From NCBI RefSeq assembly GCF_004522155.1, contig NZ_SDEA01000007.1, positions 62,001 to 126,000 on the forward strand: a stretch of DNA of 64,000 nt. Direction: 5' to 3'. This stretch comes from Paracoccus luteus (GTDB lineage Bacteria > Pseudomonadota > Alphaproteobacteria > Rhodobacterales > Rhodobacteraceae). Under the pieces are notes generated by a model. That model saw only the letters and a program-made list of their open reading frames with translations, was not told where the DNA came from and ran no database searches. How positions within the stretch are numbered: the stretch's first letter is position 1; each line of letters begins with the position of its first letter. Shown one piece after another: positions 25,701-32,393 of this stretch. The translations under genes were made by a program, and so were the position numbers.

Positions 25701-27360
25701 CGCCGGGCTGGTCAAACAGTTCGCCTGGGATTTCCCCGTCTTCCGCCGCCCGGCGGGCATGACCAACCCGATGGCCATCGACCTGGGCAGCCTGACCGAG
25801 GAGGAGATGGACGGCATACTCGAGTTCGCCTTCCTGCGCTATTTCGAGGATTCGGGCCTGTTCGGCACCGTCGAGGAGGGCGCCGCCCGCGTCGAGCAGC
25901 TGCGCGCCATCGGCGTGACCGAGGTGGCCTGCCTGATCGACTACGGCATCGCGCCCGACGTGGTGATCGACGGGCTGCCCCGGCTGGCCGCGCTGCGCCA
26001 GGCGGTGGGTGTCGCCGCAGGCCCTGCCGACGACGATTTCAGCATCGCCGCGCAGATCGCGCGCCACGGCGTCACCCATCTGCAATGCACGCCCAGCATG
26101 GCGCGCATCCTGCTGGACGACCCGGTCGCGGCGCGGGCGCTGGGGCGGCTGGACTGCCTGATGATCGGGGGCGAGGCGCTGCCGCCGTCGCTGGTCGCCG
26201 GGCTGCGCGCGGTCTCGCCCGCCGCGATCTGGAACATGTACGGCCCGACCGAGACGACGATCTGGTCGGCGGTGGCCGAGGTGACGGGCACCCCGGTGCT
26301 GGCGCCCGGCTTCGCCAACACCCAGCTTTACGTTCTGGACGCCGAGGGCGCGCCGGTCCCGCCGGGGGCCGAGGGCGAGCTGTGGATCGGCGGCCACGGC
26401 GTCACCCGCGGATACTGGCGCAGGCCGGAACTGACCGACGCGGCGTTCCGGCCCGACCCGTTCGTGGCCCCGGATGCCGCGGCGCCGGGCGGTGCGCGGA
26501 TGTATCGCACCGGCGATCTGGTGCGGCGGCGCGGCGACGGGCTGCTGGATTACGTCGGGCGCGCCGACCATCAGGTCAAGCTGCGCGGTTTCCGCATCGA
26601 ACTGGGCGAGATCGAATCGCGGCTGGCCGCGATCCCCGGCGTGACCGACGCGGTGGCGGTGGTGCGCGAGGACGCGCCCGGCGACCGCCGGCTGGTCGCC
26701 TATGTCTGCGGCGCGGACGCCCCGGACGAGGGCACGATGCGTGCGGCGCTGGCCGCCGACCTGCCCGCGCACATGCTGCCGGGCCGGATCGTGGCGCTGC
26801 CGCGGATGCCGCTGACGCCCAACCGCAAGACCGACCGCAAGGCCCTGCCCGCGCCCGAGGCGTTGGCGGCGCGGGCCGCGCCTGCGGCGGTGGCTGCGCC
26901 CGTCAGCGCGCCTGCGGCGCCGGTGGCTGCAGTGGCTGCCCCGCCCGGTAAACCCGGCGCGGTGGCCGAAGGCGTGCGCCGCATCTGGACCGAGACGCTG
27001 GGCGTCGCGCAGGCGCGGGCCTCGGACAACTTTTTCGCCTCGGGCGGCCATTCGCTGCTGGCGATCCAGTTGCACCGTACCCTGCGCGACGGGCTGGGCC
27101 TGTCGCGGCTGGCGGTGACGGACATCTTCCGCTTTCCGGTGCTGGGCGACTTCATCCGCCACGCGGAATCGCTGGTCCCGCGCCCGGCCCCCGCGCCCGC
27201 GCCCGCGCCGGCACCAGCGGCTGATGCGGTTGCGACGACCCCGGCTTCGACCGCGCCGGCAGCGGCCGAACCCGCCCCCGCCGTTCCGCAGGCTGACGCG
27301 GGCGACGACCCGATGGCCCGGCGGCGCGCCCTGCGCGAACAGTTCAGGCGCGGGCTTTAG
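22732..27360 (+). CDS. NRPS: formyltransferase - C-like remnant - A domain with inserted luciferase-like monooxygenase - PCP
   Basis: The 1542-residue protein begins with a formyltransferase-like domain (about 1-280) with Asn87, His89 and Asp125 in NFHDGPLP and GVDEGDLL. Residues about 330-420 look like the C-terminal end of a condensation domain without the HHxxxDG active site. The adenylation domain follows (about 510-735 and 1093-1395): LIYTSGSTGRPKG, FDISVLEIFWSL, NMYGPTETTIW, YRTGDLVR, QVKLRGFRIELGE and NRKTDRK. Between motifs A4 and A5 sits a flavin-dependent luciferase-like monooxygenase (737-1092, MDFSLFYWGN ... LAVASGWQPEDF) of the MupA/Atu3671 type. The PCP has Ser1441. The C-terminus is a Pro/Ala linker without thioesterase. 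Expected chemistry is loading, N-formylation and hydroxylation of one amino acid, then transfer to a partner such as the PKS. Confidence 0.93.
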   Translation: MKNFSAIVVGNESLLRHCTQRLIERGHSVRAVVTRDPDLTRWAAEAGLTVEDQDAPGDATADWLFSIANLSMLSPAMLARGTNGAINFHDGPLPAMAGLNTPVWAIMQGHARHGISWHLIAGGVDEGDLLVTRDIALDPRETALTLNAKAYAAAAEGFEDVMAMLETGPLSPVAQDLSQRAYYARDRRPDAAGMLDWRAPAARLDALVRGLDHGPYWNPLVAPWIALPEGRAFVTAAQPAAGTGAPGEVLAVDDAGLTVATGEGALRVTLDGTAQGLAPGDRLPVADDAARAALTDLAARAARHDGWWRGRLDRLVPAAWHGAEGDGGDPLPLPDHPLTLAAAVWALARLDGRDRIDLALRPDDLPDDPAVAEWLPLGVDLTAAPTLGALADQIAAAQAQIAARAFPMGDLNRRAPELRDQAQPRLGVDLTGRTTGAGMDLWITRGPAGWALHPGRVPAQTAALAARAIAALLDRGADAALAGRPLMDDATARALSATGNDTARAVPDATIHDLIAATLSRDPDRTALVFQDRSLTRAELDRASGALAVRLQALGVGPDQPVGLFAHRGPELVIAALAILRAGGAYLPLDPDYPADRLAHYLADSGAGLVLVQQGLAASLPASDAILMPIPTAIPDGAPVPTATARPDNLAYLIYTSGSTGRPKGVMVEHRNVVNFFAGIDDTIPAGDDDCLLAVTSLSFDISVLEIFWSLARGLKLVIAAEDSRLAVSGGTHGGQMDFSLFYWGNDDGPGPQKYRLLLDGARFADENGFAAVWTPERHFHAFGGPYPNPAVSGAAVAAVTRNVAVRAGSCVLPLHHPARVAEDWAVIDNLTAGRAGLAVASGWQPEDFVLRPENTPPGNKAALIQGIDQLRRLWRGERVDFPSAKGTQGVVTQPRPVQAELPLWLTIAGNPDSWIEAGRLGTNVLTHLLGQSIDIVAARIRDYHGALREAGHDPRDFTVTLMLHSYLAEDRETAREIAREPMKSYLRSAAGLVKQFAWDFPVFRRPAGMTNPMAIDLGSLTEEEMDGILEFAFLRYFEDSGLFGTVEEGAARVEQLRAIGVTEVACLIDYGIAPDVVIDGLPRLAALRQAVGVAAGPADDDFSIAAQIARHGVTHLQCTPSMARILLDDPVAARALGRLDCLMIGGEALPPSLVAGLRAVSPAAIWNMYGPTETTIWSAVAEVTGTPVLAPGFANTQLYVLDAEGAPVPPGAEGELWIGGHGVTRGYWRRPELTDAAFRPDPFVAPDAAAPGGARMYRTGDLVRRRGDGLLDYVGRADHQVKLRGFRIELGEIESRLAAIPGVTDAVAVVREDAPGDRRLVAYVCGADAPDEGTMRAALAADLPAHMLPGRIVALPRMPLTPNRKTDRKALPAPEALAARAAPAAVAAPVSAPAAPVAAVAAPPGKPGAVAEGVRRIWTETLGVAQARASDNFFASGGHSLLAIQLHRTLRDGLGLSRLAVTDIFRFPVLGDFIRHAESLVPRPAPAPAPAPAPAADAVATTPASTAPAAAEPAPAVPQADAGDDPMARRRALREQFRRGL

Positions 27361-27371
27361 GCCAGCCGCCG

Positions 27372-28007
27372 GTGCCCGGTGGCGACGCCGCCAGCCCGGC
27401 GCTGGCGGCGGCCGTGCAGGCGGCGCTTGCCGCGCTGCTGCCGCCCGGCTGGGCGGCGGAGGTCTGCCGTCTGGCCGATCCGCACGGCCTGCACCCGGCC
27501 GAGGCCGCGGCCGTCGCGCAGGCCGTCCCGCAGCGGCGGCGAGAGTTCGCGGCCGGCCGCGCGGCCCTGCGGCGGGCGCTTGCGGCCAGCGGCCGGCCGG
27601 TCCCCGGCCCCATCCTGCCCGGTCCCGACCGGCGCCCGGTCCTGCCCCCTGACGTCGCCGTTAGCCTGGCCCATGACCGAGGCCTTGCCATCGCCGTCGC
27701 AGGCCCGGTGGGCGCGCACTGGCCGGGCGTGGATGTCGAGCCGCTGGACGCCGCCGCGCCGGATCTGGCGGCCGCCGTGGCCCCCTTCGATGGCTGTGAC
27801 GGCCTGACGGCCTTTGTCGCCAAAGAGGCCGCGTTCAAGGCGCAGTTCCCCGAAACCGGCGCGCTGCTGGAGTTCTCGGACGTCGCGCTGGCCGCGGCGG
27901 GTCAGCGTTTCGCGGCGCGGATGCCCGCCGGGGTGGCGCGGGGGCAACTGCTGCGCGCGGGGGGCCGGATCATCGCGCTGGCGTGGTTTCCGCGATCAGC
28001 GCCATAA
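27372..28007 (+). CDS. 4'-phosphopantetheinyl transferase (Sfp/EntD type)
   Basis: The 211-residue protein has the family signatures WPGVDVEPL (metal-binding Asp) and FVAKEAAFKAQFP (the KEAxxK motif). Between them it has the usual N-terminal ARRREFAAGRAALRRAL-like segment and VAVSLAHDRGLAIA (H of the CoA-binding site). It converts apo carrier proteins to the holo form using CoA, so it should activate the PKS carrier, the NRPS PCP and perhaps the free carrier protein encoded near 50 kb. It starts with GTG 12 bases after the NRPS. Its last 38 bases overlap the convergent glycosyltransferase gene. Confidence 0.9.
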   Translation: MPGGDAASPALAAAVQAALAALLPPGWAAEVCRLADPHGLHPAEAAAVAQAVPQRRREFAAGRAALRRALAASGRPVPGPILPGPDRRPVLPPDVAVSLAHDRGLAIAVAGPVGAHWPGVDVEPLDAAAPDLAAAVAPFDGCDGLTAFVAKEAAFKAQFPETGALLEFSDVALAAAGQRFAARMPAGVARGQLLRAGGRIIALAWFPRSAP

Positions 28008-29157
28008 GCCGCCGCGCCGATTCGTCCACGTCGTGGCGCGCCGTCACCCGGGCGCGCCCCGCCCGCCCCATCGCCGCCCGCGCCTGCGGTCCGGCATCCG
28101 CGACCGCGATCATGGCGCGGGCCAGCGGTCCGGCATCGCCCGGCGCGACCAGCCAGCCGGTCTGACCCGGCAACACCAGTTCCGGGATGCCCGCCACCCA
28201 GGTCGCCAGCACCGGGCGGGCAAGGGCCATCGCCTCCATGATGACGACGGGCAGGCCCTCGGCAAAGCTGGGCACGACCAGCGCATCGGCCTGCGCGATC
28301 TGCGCGCGCACCTCGGCCGGGGACAGCCAGCCGGTCAGCCGCAGCGCATCGCCCAGACCCGCCTGCCGCGCCTGAGCCTCGATCGCCTCGCGCAGCGGGC
28401 CATCGCCCACCAGCGTCAGCGACAAGTCGGGGTGGACCCTGCGCGCCGCGACGAGTGCAGGCACCAGCAGGCCGAAGCCCTTCTGCTCGGCCAGGCGGCC
28501 CACCGCCACCAGCCGGGGCGGACCGGCGGGCGGCGGCGCGGGTTCGGCGAACTCATCCAGCGCCAGCCCGCAATGGACGACGTGCAGCCGGTCCCAGTGC
28601 GCCGGATCGACCCAGCGCATCAGCTGCGACCGGCCAAAGCGGCTGACGGCGACGGTGAACGCGGCCGCCGCCGCCTTGCCGGCGAGATCCAGCGATTCGG
28701 GGCGGTCGAACTCTTCGGGGCCATGCACGGTCATGCTGAAGGGCGGCCCGCCAAAAGACCTGCAGAACGCCGCCACACGGGCCGGGTTGGTGCCGAAATG
28801 GGCGTGCAGATGGGTGATGCCCCGGGCGCGGCACTCATCCGCCAAAAGCCGCCCCTGCGCCGCATAGGCCATCATCCGGGCAAGCGGCGCCTCGGCCGCC
28901 TGCGCGCGTGCGCGGGCCAGCGGCAGCGCGCGCCCGCTGCGCAGGGCCGCGCGGGACAGCGCGGCGCGGCCGGCGTTCAGATAGACGGTGCGGGCCTGTT
29001 CCGCGGCGATGATCGCATCGGCCGGCGCCTCGTCCGGGGGGCGGGCAGCGAATCGCGTGACCGTGGCCCCTGCCCGTTCCAGCGCCTGGATCTCGCGCCA
29101 GATAAAGCTGTGCGAGCCGCGCGGATAAGTGTTGACGACGTAGCCTATTCGTTGCAT
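27970..29157 (-). CDS. GT4 glycosyltransferase (GT-B fold)
   Basis: The 395-residue protein opens MQRIGYVVNTYPRGSHSFIW, typical of GT4 enzymes of the colanic-acid type. It has THLHAHFGTNPARVAAF and TVHGPEEFD in the N-terminal lobe, and VAVGRLAEQKGFGLLVPAL, LVGDGPLREAIEA and PSFAEGLPVVIMEAMALARPVLAT in the sugar-nucleotide lobe (E-x7-E motif). The start is placed at 29157 because the conserved fold begins there. The 180 bases upstream are AT-rich and hold the promoters for this gene and the small membrane protein gene that diverges from it. Confidence 0.92.
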   Translation of the reverse strand: MQRIGYVVNTYPRGSHSFIWREIQALERAGATVTRFAARPPDEAPADAIIAAEQARTVYLNAGRAALSRAALRSGRALPLARARAQAAEAPLARMMAYAAQGRLLADECRARGITHLHAHFGTNPARVAAFCRSFGGPPFSMTVHGPEEFDRPESLDLAGKAAAAAFTVAVSRFGRSQLMRWVDPAHWDRLHVVHCGLALDEFAEPAPPPAGPPRLVAVGRLAEQKGFGLLVPALVAARRVHPDLSLTLVGDGPLREAIEAQARQAGLGDALRLTGWLSPAEVRAQIAQADALVVPSFAEGLPVVIMEAMALARPVLATWVAGIPELVLPGQTGWLVAPGDAGPLARAMIAVADAGPQARAAMGRAGRARVTARHDVDESARRLMALIAETTPAR

Positions 29158-29339
29158 CAAAAACCTTGTGAACACGTAGAAGTTGAAAAACAGCCGGTTT
29201 CCGCCCACCTTCATACTTCGTTAGGCAACTTTTGGTCAGATGCTTTCGTTGAACGAACGTCCTTCTTGTGAGCAAGCGCAACTGGGACTTTGCTTAAGGT
29301 GAACGACTTGCCCCACAACCCGAACCAGCGGAGGCTTGG

Positions 29340-29540
29340 ATGATCGGCACCCTGATCTTGTCGGCCTTTGGGGCCGTGGTCGCCAGCGTTGCGACAATCC
29401 TTTGGACCGGATCGGTCCTGGGCGGAATCCTTGCTTATATGGTGGTTGGCGCTGTGGTCATGGTGGCGGTTTCGCTGGCCCATGCGGCCTGCGTCACCCG
29501 CCATGATCAGTCCGGTCGCGTCAGCCGCGCGGCCCGGTAA
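29340..29540 (+). CDS. Small membrane protein of unknown function (66 residues)
   Basis: The protein has two hydrophobic helices (IGTLILSAFGAVVASVATIL and GGILAYMVVGAVVMVAVSLA) and a short basic tail ending VSRAAR. GGAGG lies five bases before the ATG, and the upstream region is AT-rich like a promoter. Codon use is normal for the window. It belongs to no family I recognise. Its place between a glycosyltransferase and the priming sugar transferase suggests a role in exopolysaccharide synthesis, but nothing in the sequence proves this. Confidence 0.7.
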   Translation: MIGTLILSAFGAVVASVATILWTGSVLGGILAYMVVGAVVMVAVSLAHAACVTRHDQSGRVSRAAR

Positions 29541-29549
29541 CGGCGGCGG

Positions 29550-30233
29550 TCAATAGCCGGTGCAGCGCAGCACGACGCCCACGGTGCGGAACATGATGCG
29601 GATGTCGGTCATGAACGACAGCTGCGCGGCGTATTGCGCATCGAACGTGGCGCGCTGTGCAAAGGCCGAATCATTGCGGTCGCTGACCTGCCACATGCCC
29701 GTGACGCCCGGCCGCAGCCGGTAATAGTCGGTGCCCGGATACAGTTTCGCCTGCGACAGCAGCATCGGGCGCGGTCCGACCAGGCTCATGTCGCCGATCA
29801 GCACGTTGAACAGCTGCGGCAGCTCGTCCAGCGAGCTTTTGCGCAGCAGCGCACCCACCCGGGTGATGCGGGGATCGCTTTTCAGCTTTTGGTCGCGGTT
29901 CCACTCGGCCCTCGCGGCGGGGTTGCGGTCCAGGTGCCGTTCCAGCGCGGCGTCGGCGTCGGGAACCATCGTGCGCATCTTGAACAGGCGGAACGACCTG
30001 CCGTTCCGGCCGGCGCGCAGCTGGGTATAGAACGGCTTGCCCCCGCCCAGCAGGATCGCAAGCGACAGGATCGCAATCAGCGGCAGGACAAACGGCAGGG
30101 CCGCGACAACGGCCGAGACATCCAGCACTCGCTTGGCGCGGCGCGCATAGAACCCGTCCGCCGGGGACTGGTCCGCCGCGGCTGCCACAGCCTCCAGTTC
30201 TGCCCCGTCCATGGTCCCGATTCGCTTCATCAT
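29550..30233 (-). CDS. Undecaprenyl-phosphate sugar phosphotransferase (ExoY/WbaP-like priming enzyme)
   Basis: The 227-residue protein is a bacterial sugar transferase that starts the repeat unit by moving sugar-1-phosphate to undecaprenyl phosphate. A single hydrophobic reentrant helix (about 38-62) is followed by FYTQLRAGRNGRSFRLFKMRTM, the basic/amphipathic region, then LRKSSLDELPQLFNVLIGDM (catalytic Asp-Glu pair), SLVGPRP and RPGVTGMWQVSDR. It lacks the N-terminal four-helix domain of WbaP, so it is the short ExoY form. Its start (30233, or 30230) follows AGGGAC. It is the only priming enzyme seen in the locus. Confidence 0.95.
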   Translation of the reverse strand: MMKRIGTMDGAELEAVAAAADQSPADGFYARRAKRVLDVSAVVAALPFVLPLIAILSLAILLGGGKPFYTQLRAGRNGRSFRLFKMRTMVPDADAALERHLDRNPAARAEWNRDQKLKSDPRITRVGALLRKSSLDELPQLFNVLIGDMSLVGPRPMLLSQAKLYPGTDYYRLRPGVTGMWQVSDRNDSAFAQRATFDAQYAAQLSFMTDIRIMFRTVGVVLRCTGY

Positions 30234-30480
30234 TGTCCCTCCAGCGGTTGAGTGACACTCATCCGGCAGCCCTTAGAAATAAAGGGAAAATTTGATTGAT
30301 TGGTCTGTCCTGCGGGCAATTTTTTCTATGATAGCTGGATTAACAGATTGATTATATTGCATATTTTTCAGACAGCCTGCCATTTTGGTCAGGGCCGCCG
30401 CTGACGGACGCCGTTAACCAAACCGGATCATTCGTGACGTCGGGTCAATTAGGCTGACCTTCCAGCCGGTTACGAAAGCC
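30234..30480 (-). promoter_or_regulatory. AT-rich promoter region upstream of the sugar transferase gene
   Basis: These 247 bases are strikingly AT-rich against the flanking genes (for example TTGATTATATTGCATATTTTTC near 30340-30371). No frame codes for a protein. The likely content is the promoter and leader of the priming transferase. TTAGGCTGAC at 30449 resembles TTAGGCTAAC at 15497, upstream of the PKS gene, and could be a shared site or chance. Confidence 0.5.
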
Positions 30481-31308
30481 TCAGCGCCCCCGCGTCCAGC
30501 CGGAACCCTGGCGTTTCAGCCGCACGGCCAGCGCAACCGCGGCGTAGGTCGCAAAACCGGCAGGATCGGAAAGCGCAAGCCCCAAAATGGTCGCACGCGA
30601 CGGGCGCGCCTCGGTCGTGCCGCCGGCCAGCGCGGGATAAAGCCGGGCGATCTCGTCCACGCCCGCGTTCTGGCGGCGGCGGACGACGACCAGACGGCCC
30701 AGCCCTTCGACGGCGGGCCACAGATAGGGCGCGTCGACAAGGATCCGCTCGTCGGGCGAAAAATGCAGCCGGACGAACGTGTCGTCCGAAATGATGCCCG
30801 GAAACCCGCCCCAGCGCGCCCGCCCCGCCGCATTGACCGCGAACAGGCCCGCGCCCGGCACGCCCTGCGCCACGAACGGCAGCCGCGACCAGAACCGCGC
30901 ATAGGCGCGCGTCGCGGCGGTGCGGGCGGGCGCCACGACCAGCCGGCCGCTGGCATAGGCGGCCTGCGGTCGGTCCAGCGCCGCCGCAAGCCCGGCCAGC
31001 AGCCCCGGCCCCAGCGTGATGTCGGCGTCCAGATAGACCCGCCCTTCGTGCGTGGCGCAGGCGTCGCCGTGGTTCAGGGCGCCGGGCTTGCCGCCCTGTG
31101 CCAGATCCTCGACCCGCAGCGCCCAGCCGCGGGCGGCGAAAGCCGGGCCGCTTTGCCGCGCCCGGGCGGCGGTGTCGTCGCGGCATCCGTTGGCGACGAC
31201 CACCACCTGCACCGCGCCCGCGTGATCCTGCGCCAGCAGGCTGTCGAGGCACGGGCCGATCCAGTCGACCTCGTCATGGGCGGGGATGATGATGCTCAGC
31301 GGGATCAT
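30481..31308 (-). CDS. GT2 glycosyltransferase
   Basis: The 275-residue protein has a GT-A fold: MIPLSIIIPAHDEVDWIGPCL, VVVVANGCRDDTAARA, GKPGALNHGD and VYLDADITLGPGLLA (DxD motif), then a C-terminal part with ISDDTFVRLHFSP and a hydrophobic tail. It probably adds one sugar of the repeat unit at the cytoplasmic membrane face. Its ATG overlaps the stop of the upstream GT2 gene (ATGA), so the pair is coupled. Confidence 0.9.
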   Translation of the reverse strand: MIPLSIIIPAHDEVDWIGPCLDSLLAQDHAGAVQVVVVANGCRDDTAARARQSGPAFAARGWALRVEDLAQGGKPGALNHGDACATHEGRVYLDADITLGPGLLAGLAAALDRPQAAYASGRLVVAPARTAATRAYARFWSRLPFVAQGVPGAGLFAVNAAGRARWGGFPGIISDDTFVRLHFSPDERILVDAPYLWPAVEGLGRLVVVRRRQNAGVDEIARLYPALAGGTTEARPSRATILGLALSDPAGFATYAAVALAVRLKRQGSGWTRGR

Positions 31309-32294
31309 TTGTATTCGATCAGCCGGTCGCGGCGGCGGCCCGCCAGCCGGCGCAGGTGATATTCCATGATGCCAAGCGTCTCGGCGCTTTTGCCCAGGAC
31401 GGTCAGCCCCGCGCGGCCAAGGCGACGCGGGCGGCCGCTGGTGTCGCGCCGCGCCAGCCGCAGCCACTGCGCGGGCCATGCCAGCGCCAGAGCCCAGCCG
31501 ACGGGGTGAACCACGCCAGCCGCCACCACGGCGGCGGGCAGTCCCGCGCCCCAGACCAGCGCGCGGCGCGTCTCGGCCTGCCAGAACGCCCCGGCGTCCG
31601 TGCGGTGGCGCCACGACACCTCGGCAAAGGCATGGCCGCCGCGGCGCATCCGCCGCCACCACTGGCCAAAGCGGTCCATCGCGGCGTCGTGGCGCGTCAT
31701 GGGCGCGTCCAGGCGCGCGATGCGCCAGCCGGCGCGGCGCAGGCGCAGGCACAGCTCGGGCTCCTCTCCGGCGATCAGGGTCGGGTCAAAGCCGCCGACC
31801 TGCGCCAGCGCGTCGATCCGGGCCAGCATGTCGCCCCCGACGGCCAGCGCCGGGCCGACCGGCGTGTCCCATTCCACGTCGCAGGCAAGGTTATAGATCG
31901 AGCGGCCGGGCGCGATCTCGGCCCGGCGTCCGGCGGCGCAGGCCAGCCCCGGGTCGGCGGCCAGCGCCTGCACGCCGGTGGCCAGCCACCCCGCCTCGAC
32001 GATGCAATCGCCGTCCACGAACTGCACCAGATCGGACGCGCCCATCGCCCGCGCCCGCGCCAGCCCGGCGTTGCGTGCGCGCGCGGCGGAAAAGGGCAGC
32101 GTCATGTCCAGCGTCACGACATCCGCGCCCACCGCCTGCGCGCGCGCCACGCTGTCGTCGGTGGAACCGGAATCGACATAGACCAGCGGATCGGCCCGCC
32201 CCGAAAGCGAGGCGAGGCAGGCCGACAGGCGCGCCCCTTCGTTGCGGCCGATGACCACCGCGGCGGGCAGGCAGAGGGGGCGGGGGGCGGGCAT
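31305..32294 (-). CDS. GT2 glycosyltransferase
   Basis: The 329-residue protein has AAVVIGRNEGARLSACLASL, VYVDSGSTDDSVARA, FSAARARNAGLARA and VQFVDGDCIVEAGWLA, the nucleotide-sugar site and DxD-like motif. GEEPELCLRLRRAGWRI contains the acidic catalytic region. A C-terminal hydrophobic stretch (about 230-265) suggests membrane association. It is coupled to the downstream GT2 gene. A strong hairpin upstream separates it from the exosortase gene. Confidence 0.9.
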   Translation of the reverse strand: MPAPRPLCLPAAVVIGRNEGARLSACLASLSGRADPLVYVDSGSTDDSVARAQAVGADVVTLDMTLPFSAARARNAGLARARAMGASDLVQFVDGDCIVEAGWLATGVQALAADPGLACAAGRRAEIAPGRSIYNLACDVEWDTPVGPALAVGGDMLARIDALAQVGGFDPTLIAGEEPELCLRLRRAGWRIARLDAPMTRHDAAMDRFGQWWRRMRRGGHAFAEVSWRHRTDAGAFWQAETRRALVWGAGLPAAVVAAGVVHPVGWALALAWPAQWLRLARRDTSGRPRRLGRAGLTVLGKSAETLGIMEYHLRRLAGRRRDRLIEYK

Positions 32295-32344
32295 CGCTGC
32301 GTCCTGTGCAAACTTGGCGCAACGCTATCACGCAGGCCGGGGCC

Positions 32345-32393
32345 GGCAAGCCTTGGCGCGCGGCGCGGCATGGGCCGCGCGCCAGGGCTTGCC
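32345..32393 (-). terminator. Long hairpin after the exosortase gene
   Basis: GGCAAGCC..GGCGCGCGG pairs with CCGCGCGCC.GGGCTTGCC around an 11-base loop, giving about 17 paired bases. It begins at the XrtE stop codon and lies upstream of the GT2 pair, so it probably ends the exosortase transcript. No U-tract follows. Confidence 0.6.

Noticed and set aside
22567..27162. Minus-strand open frame of about 1530 codons opposite the NRPS gene
   Set aside because: Low-complexity Arg/Gln/Gly composition and no motifs; the plus strand has unmistakable NRPS motifs throughout.
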